Below are positions 59,171-64,000 of a stretch of DNA of 64,000 nt, one piece after another; position 1 is the stretch's first letter; each line of letters opens with the position of its first letter. The translations under genes and the position numbers were made by a program. This DNA comes from Pisolithus tinctorius (lineage: Eukaryota; Basidiomycota; Agaricomycetes; Boletales; Pisolithaceae). The stretch is from the NCBI GenBank assembly GCA_024663395.1, contig JANFAH010000003.1, positions 2,046,001-2,110,000 of the forward strand. Direction: 5' to 3'. The notes beneath the pieces were generated by a model that worked only from the letters and a program-made list of their open reading frames with translations, was not told the DNA's origin and searched no databases.

Positions 59171-59894
59171 ATGGTTGGCTTTCTGTCCTTGTCCTTGCTC
59201 TCCCTTCTGGCTGGTTCCGCGTTCTCAGTCATCCTGCCCGAGCAGGAAGTCATCTTGGATGCTCCTGCACGGACTATGGAGGGCTGGTCGTACGTCAACT
59301 GTGGTATGTATTTTGGTCCGGCTTTGACACTGGGACTCACAAGCGCGCAGGCCTACCATCAGACGTCGTTCAGGTCAAGTCGATAACATTGTTTCCAGAT
59401 CCTCCAAAGCCTGGCAAGGACCTCATTATTACCGCCGTTGGGACTGTGAACCAAGTTGTTGAGGTCGGTTCGAGTCCCACTTATCGGCTCCAGAATGTGA
59501 CGTCTCGTCATCTTCCAGGATGGAGCCTTCGCAGATGTAACAGTGAAACTTGGTTTAATCAAACTTTTGCATAAGCAGTTTGATGTCTGCCACGAAGCGT
59601 ACGTGCTGATTTACCGTTGGCGCGTCATTACTCACTCGCAGGAAATAGTCGTGCTGCCAACGCTTCCATTCAATGCCCAGTTGAGAAGGGAGAGTATACC
59701 GTCGTGCAGAACGTCACTTTGCCCAAAGAGATCCCTCCAGGTTTGTGAGCCCTTCGTGCACCACACTCGTCGCTCACTTGTCTCCAGCCAAATTTTCTGT
59801 CAGCGTAAGGGGGTATACAGCAGAGGAGGAAGATATGCTTTGCTTGGATTTGAAGGTCGACTTCATGCAGTCTCCATTCCCCAGGGTTTTTTGA
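59171..59894 (+). CDS. NPC2-like ML-domain lipid-transfer protein
   Basis: A secreted or vacuolar sterol/phospholipid carrier (phosphatidylglycerol/phosphatidylinositol transfer type, yeast Npc2-like). The signal peptide is MVGFLSLSLLSLLAGSAFSV. WSYVNCG joins over an intron to VVQVKSITLFPDPPKPGKDL with ITAVGTVNQVVE, a good ML beta-strand. DGAFADVTVKLGLIKLLHKQ and FDVCHEA follow, then NASIQCPVEKGEYTVVQNVT and LPKEIPP, and after another intron AKFSVSVRGYTAEEEDMLCL / DLKVDFMQSPFPRVF. Four Cys residues are placed for the family disulphides. About 170 residues, five exons. A tRNA-like T-loop string inside its intron at about 59470 is coincidental. Confidence 0.85.
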
Positions 59895-60091
59895 TGACCG
59901 GCATGTAATGGTCGATTCTCGGAAGCCCTTCGCAGCATTACTCGTGTACAAACAGTAGATAAGACCGACCGTCTCTTTGTCCGTCTCTCAGCTTCATTGT
60001 TAGCCCTGTACGACAGTTGATGCTATGTCTATACCAACTGAATGTTTGTAGTATATCGTTGGACTTCAGTCTTCATATTCTAGCCGTGTTA

Positions 60092-60099
60092 GCACGTGG
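60092..60099. promoter_or_regulatory. E-box GCACGTGG upstream of IPI1
   Basis: A CACGTG core with one altered flank, about 55 bases before the IPI1 start, as in other ribosome-biogenesis genes of the window. Confidence 0.4.
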
Positions 60100-60152
60100 G
60101 AGATTACATAGGATCAAGTGATTGCTTTTTGACCCTCGTACGCTGAAAATCA

Positions 60153-63064
60153 ATGCCCAAAAGTTCTAAGAAAAAAAAGGAGAAGGTAGCCGACTTTGCA
60201 GTGGGTATTGGAGTATGATGGCCATGGACGTTCACTGAAACCTGCTTGACAGAAAGCAAAGCTCAAACTAGGCAAGGGGAAGAAAGTATCCAGCAATGTA
60301 GTCGACACCTCGTTCAAGGCTCGGAGTACGCTAGTCTTGCCTTCTAGTATGACATCTAACGACATGGACAAGGTATCGCGCTTCCAACGCAGAGCATCAC
60401 TGTGGAAAAGGACAATGTACCAACGACCAGGAGGAAACAAACATTCGGGGACATACTTTCCCTTCTAAAACATCACAATGCCGGCGTGCGCAAAGGTGAG
60501 TTGCAGCATCGCATGCTATTTGTCTATGCTAGATTCAGTTGTTATCGCAGATGCAATCTTTAGTGTAAAGGAATTATTCAACGATTACCCAGACCTCATC
60601 ACTGGCTCGATGGCACCACTGTTTAGTGTCTGCGCACGTCTTATTGGCGATACGGTGCGCCCGGTTCTATCTTTCTTGGAGTAACGGTCCTTATTCATGG
60701 TAGGATGCTGGGATTCGCAAAGCGCTACTCTCTTTCTTTGAATGGCTACTAGCACGAGTACCCAAAGTTCGAATGGTTCTCTTGTACCCGCTTTTGAGTG
60801 ACTCACTTTCTCTTAACTAGGACGATCTAATTCCCCATGCACCCTTCCTTCTTCTTTTCACGACCTCAGCACAAACTCACATATTCCCTGAAATACGGGT
60901 CGACGCAGTGCGGCTCTTAAACCTGTTCATCGGGACCCTGCCAGAATATGTCGTCATGGGTTGGAATGAGAGTGGGTCAGGCCTTGGCAGGCGCATCTTA
61001 GACGGCTACTTGGGATTGCTAAACATTTCCACCAAGTTTGGACAGAATGCATCAGATGGTTTGTGTCCAGACCATCGTGATTTGTTTGAGCATTCATCGA
61101 ATCGTTTCATGCCAGACAGGACTCCTGTGGCGTCAACGGGTTCCGTGACGCTTTCTGCTCAGGTATTCTGCCAACTCATCCCAATCTGGCTATGTACTGA
61201 TTCATCCGAAGTCAAAACTTGTAGTTCTGCGCTCTCTTTCCAACTTCCTTTGTTATGCAGTCTGCCGACGACCTGCTACTGAAGCGGATGTCAGTAATCA
61301 AAGTCCAGCTATGCTGCCTCTTCCGACGTGGTTCTTACGTCCGTTCTTCGCATCCGCGCGTCTCTACGAAGAACATGGTCGCCTATTCAATGGATCAATT
61401 ATGGGCGATCAGGAAAAACATATGTTTTGGGCACCCGAACCGGCATCTGATTCGTTCGATGAAGACTTCGCCTACAATTCCGATACTGTTGTCAGTCTGC
61501 CGGTAGCAGCGTCGTGTCTGACGGAACTATTTGATAGTTTCGCCGACCGTAACGGGCCCTCCGACTCCGCGAACGATGTTGATTTTCTGATGGTGGGTGT
61601 AGTAGCATTAGTAAATACCTATGATTGACTTTCACAAATATACAGCGTCTGGCCAATGCCCTCCATCCGACTTTAATCGCTTCATATCTTGAGTGCGCGC
61701 CTGTCATATTTTCGCCAAGCGTCAACCCTTCGGACACTGATCTCCAGTTGCTGACGACGGCGATGGAAATTACGCGAACGCTCTACAGCGTTATATTGCA
61801 AAGTGCTAGTCAGGTACGAACGAACCTGTGCGTGTTGCCAAGACTCACACATCCTAAGAGCTCTGAGGCAGCTACTCGTTGCGATGATTTGAAAGCACTA
61901 CTGGGCCACCTGTCTTGCTATTTTCCCTTCAAACCAGCCTATAAAGACGTAAAGGTGTGCACCCCAAGCTCACCCCTGATTTCCTGATGCAGAAACAAGA
62001 CAGATGGAACAGGCCTTCCAAAATCTCAATGTGATATACTGCGAGCTGGCGTCTCTCTTAGTTCTTGTCTTATCTTTTCCAAGACCAAAGGCAAGTAAAC
62101 AAGGTCGGACATTGCTCCCTCACACGAAGGTGGACAAGAAACTTCAAATGCAAGCGGAGTCAATTCGCATATACGTTGTCCGTCTTCTGAAAGGGGAAGG
62201 CGAATCAGGCGCACAACTACCCAGGCCCATCACGCCCATAGCGTATATCGCGTTGCTACCGTCGATATGGGCGTTGCTGAATCAGCTAGATGGCCCCAAA
62301 GACCACTTGGATGAGGTTGTCTCATCGTCTGTCCTGTCAGCGGTCCTCGATCACGCCATCAGGACGCCGTCAAGTTCTGCGGTTAAACACGTGACCATAG
62401 AATTTTTGGCTCGACTCCTGCTTGTAGGTCAACGGTTCACTCGGCATTCATCCAGTTGACGGTCCTGTTAGCTTGAAAAAGAAAGAGGCTATGTTGGGGT
62501 TTTTAACCCTCGAAATGCTGCCGCAGACGAGAAGTGGCTACAGTGGATTCTTCATCTTCCGAGGGTACTGTGGGAGTTGGGTGACAGCAACCTGTCAACT
62601 TCTGTGGTGTGTCCCCCTCTGGAACGCGTTTTTTGTATGCTGGACGAACCTCATTTCGCAGACACTCATCCAAGCCCTTTTGCGTCTACTTCAGCGTGGA
62701 TCATTCGTGGTCCATCACGGGGTTCGTCTGCTCTCGTCCTACACCTTGGCTTTCGTTTATTAACTAAGTACTCCCTCGCTTCTAGCACGTTGCGTTGCTT
62801 TGTGCCCGCCTCGTTCCGTTCTTCACGATCACACACCCTTCGCGTGGTAAAATCACTGGCCCGTTCCGCAAACTTGCAACGTCTTCGCCACGTGCTGGTC
62901 GTCTTGCTCTCGACCTTTCCGCGACGCTTCTTGTGGAGCGGGTTAAGGACGTATCCGAAGATAGCAGCAGTAGCTTCCAAGATCTCGATCAGGCTATACG
63001 TGCAGCGATCAAGGGCACCGTGGAAGAGGACTATTGGGTTCGCTTGGCCAACTCCGTGGTGTGA
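60153..63064 (+). CDS. IPI1: Pre-rRNA processing protein IPI1 (TEX10-like)
   Basis: A Rix1-complex subunit (with Ipi2/Rix1 and Ipi3) needed for ITS2 processing and 60S maturation. It begins MPKSSKKKKEKVADFAVGIG, then after an intron AKLKLGKGKKVSSNVVDTSF and KARTLVLPSSMTSNDMDKVS. The central LLSLLKHHNAGVRK is followed by IFSVKELFNDYPDLITGSMA and PLFSVCARLIGDT, the IPI1 N-terminal domain. Later exons include TSAQTHIFPEIRVDAVRLLN, LFIGTLPEYVVMGWNESGSG and RILDGYLGLLN. Helical-repeat segments follow to the terminal AIKGTVEEDYWVRLANSVV. Many introns of about 50 nt; I did not fix every one, and some C-terminal exons (62500-62800) are approximate. Confidence 0.82.
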
Positions 63065-63707
63065 GAGTGATAGTGTGCTTACGGCCGTGGTCCGAGGAGT
63101 CTGACAGGGTGCGGGTGGTTGCCAGGAGGGGAATGCGTTGATCGGGCTTTACACAGTTTCCGCGCACCCTCGGCTTTCTCGCCCGAGCCCTTAGATCCGC
63201 AGGTGGGGACCTGCCGGGACTTGCATGCCACCATACCACGGGTGAAGCTGCACCCCTTCGGTATTAGTAGGTTATTTACAACCTGTCGTTCATGACTTCC
63301 AGCATGTAATCTGATGCCCGCTTCACGGAAATGAAGGGAAGGCCAAGTTCGGATGAGGCTAACCATGTTACTTCTCTAGTTAGTAGCATCTGGCAAACAC
63401 GGTCGATATCAGAGGAGGCTATTGTAATTCCATTTCATTCCAGTTTCACTATTGACATAATTTTACCGAAAAACCCCCTTCAAGGGGGTGACATTGGCCC
63501 ATCAACTACAGTCAATCCTGCTACTATGAGGAGTCGTAGCCATGCGATCAAGCATGGGGGTCATGGGATGACGATTTGTAACCTCTCTACTCGGTAGAGG
63601 GTGCCAGCGTCGGGTTGGGTTCAAGTATGTAATAACTTAAGAGAAAAAAAAATTGATGGGGTGGGACCGGCCGAGTTTGCCGTTAAGTGGCGCTGGGATT
63701 ATTGCGT
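63065..63707. other. Intergenic with a G/C-arm palindrome
   Basis: 643 bases between convergent genes. A 17-base palindrome-like element at 63473-63489 has 8-base arms (ACCCCCTT / AAGGGGGT) around one base. No gene frame is supported. Confidence 0.45.
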
Positions 63708-63968
63708 CTAGGACCAAACCCAGGAGATATCGATGCGCCCAACAGACTCGGAGGCAAGGTCAGAGAACGCAGTGGGAGAGAAGTCCAAATCCGTGAGTGA
63801 ACAGCCAGTGCACCTGTCAGTGATAGTTACAGTCGTGCTCTTTCCTTGATCTGATAAGAAAAAAAGAGTCAGAAGAAGAGATAAATGTGAGAAAACTAGT
63901 CCTCACAGGAAGCCGTAACCTGCTTGCCACAAACGGGGTTTGTGTTCGGGTTTACACCATCGTATCCA
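63708..63968 (-). CDS. Partial secreted expansin/barwin-like (DPBB) protein
   Basis: The 3-prime part of a gene running off the right edge. Exon at 63968-63907 gives GYDGVNPNTNPVCGKQVTAS. A 56-nt intron (63851-63906) joins in phase 1 to YQGKSTTVTITDRCTGCSLT, DLDFSPTAFSDLASESVGRI and DISWVWS, then stop at 63708. The double-psi beta-barrel signature (NPVCGK, VTITDRCTGC, DLDFSPTAFxxLA, GRIDISW) is characteristic of small fungal RlpA-like/barwin-related secreted proteins, which bind or loosen cell-wall polymers or act as inhibitors. The start, signal peptide and earlier exons are outside; bases 63969-64000 appear to be an upstream intron (ends tcatgcag on the minus strand). Confidence 0.82.
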
Positions 63969-64000
63969 CTGCATGAGGATGTCAGACGACGACAGTATCC

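Noticed and set aside
59450..59500. A tRNA T-loop-like string (ggttcgagtcccac)
   Set aside because: It sits in an intron of the NPC2-like gene and the preceding 60 bases are coding with no acceptor, D or anticodon stem.
1..64000. Transposon, viral, CRISPR or biosynthetic-cluster signals
   Set aside because: No transposase, reverse transcriptase, integrase, capsid, repeat-spacer array, polyketide or multidomain NRPS motifs were found; the lone adenylating enzyme has no accompanying tailoring genes.

Overview
The window is nuclear DNA of a filamentous basidiomycete, most likely an Agaricomycete. Genes are dense, on both strands and interrupted by many 36-70 nt GT-AG introns, and all recognisable products are eukaryotic. 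Several families have a typically Agaricomycete form: a stand-alone adenylating enzyme, a Zn2Cys6 regulator with the fungal transcription-factor domain, a HapX-type bZIP factor, and a barwin-like secreted protein. Exon limits were read by eye from splice signals and protein continuity. I saw no tRNA, rRNA, CRISPR array, prokaryotic operon, virus or intact transposon.

Layout. 0-2.5 kb is a degraded region with an RPAP1-like remnant at the left edge. 2.5-11.1 kb: SLC35F5-like transporter, SLX9, a coiled-coil protein, XRCC2-like recombinase, stand-alone adenylating enzyme. 11.1-13.2 kb has no secure gene. 13.3-29.7 kb: PPR protein, HapX, eIF3b, SLS1-like protein, SPB1, DUF423/TMEM256 protein, single-zinc-finger protein. 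30.1-42.0 kb: Rac1, prephenate dehydratase, Zn2Cys6 factor, small membrane protein, RhoGEF, NGL2/CCR4-like nuclease. 42.3-56.1 kb: M16 protease, NUFIP1-like protein, KH-domain protein, uL13, GST, mitochondrial acyl carrier protein, mitochondrial bL17, zinc alcohol dehydrogenase. 56.6-64 kb: small conserved protein, four-TM protein, NPC2-like lipid-transfer protein, IPI1, and a partial expansin/barwin-like protein off the right edge.

Themes. Ribosome synthesis and translation are strongly represented (SLX9, SPB1, IPI1, NUFIP1-like, uL13, eIF3b), as are mitochondrial functions (SLS1-like, PPR, bL17m, ACP). Many of these genes have a CACGTGA E-box in a short upstream region, which suggests shared control by a Cbf1/USF-type bHLH factor. 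Rac1 and a Dbl-family RhoGEF lie 6 kb apart. I found no obviously new multi-gene system. The items most worth checking are the E-box set, the SLX9 gene structure (start codon alone in its own exon), two GC-AG introns, the RPAP1 remnant and the unexplained 11.1-13.2 kb interval.
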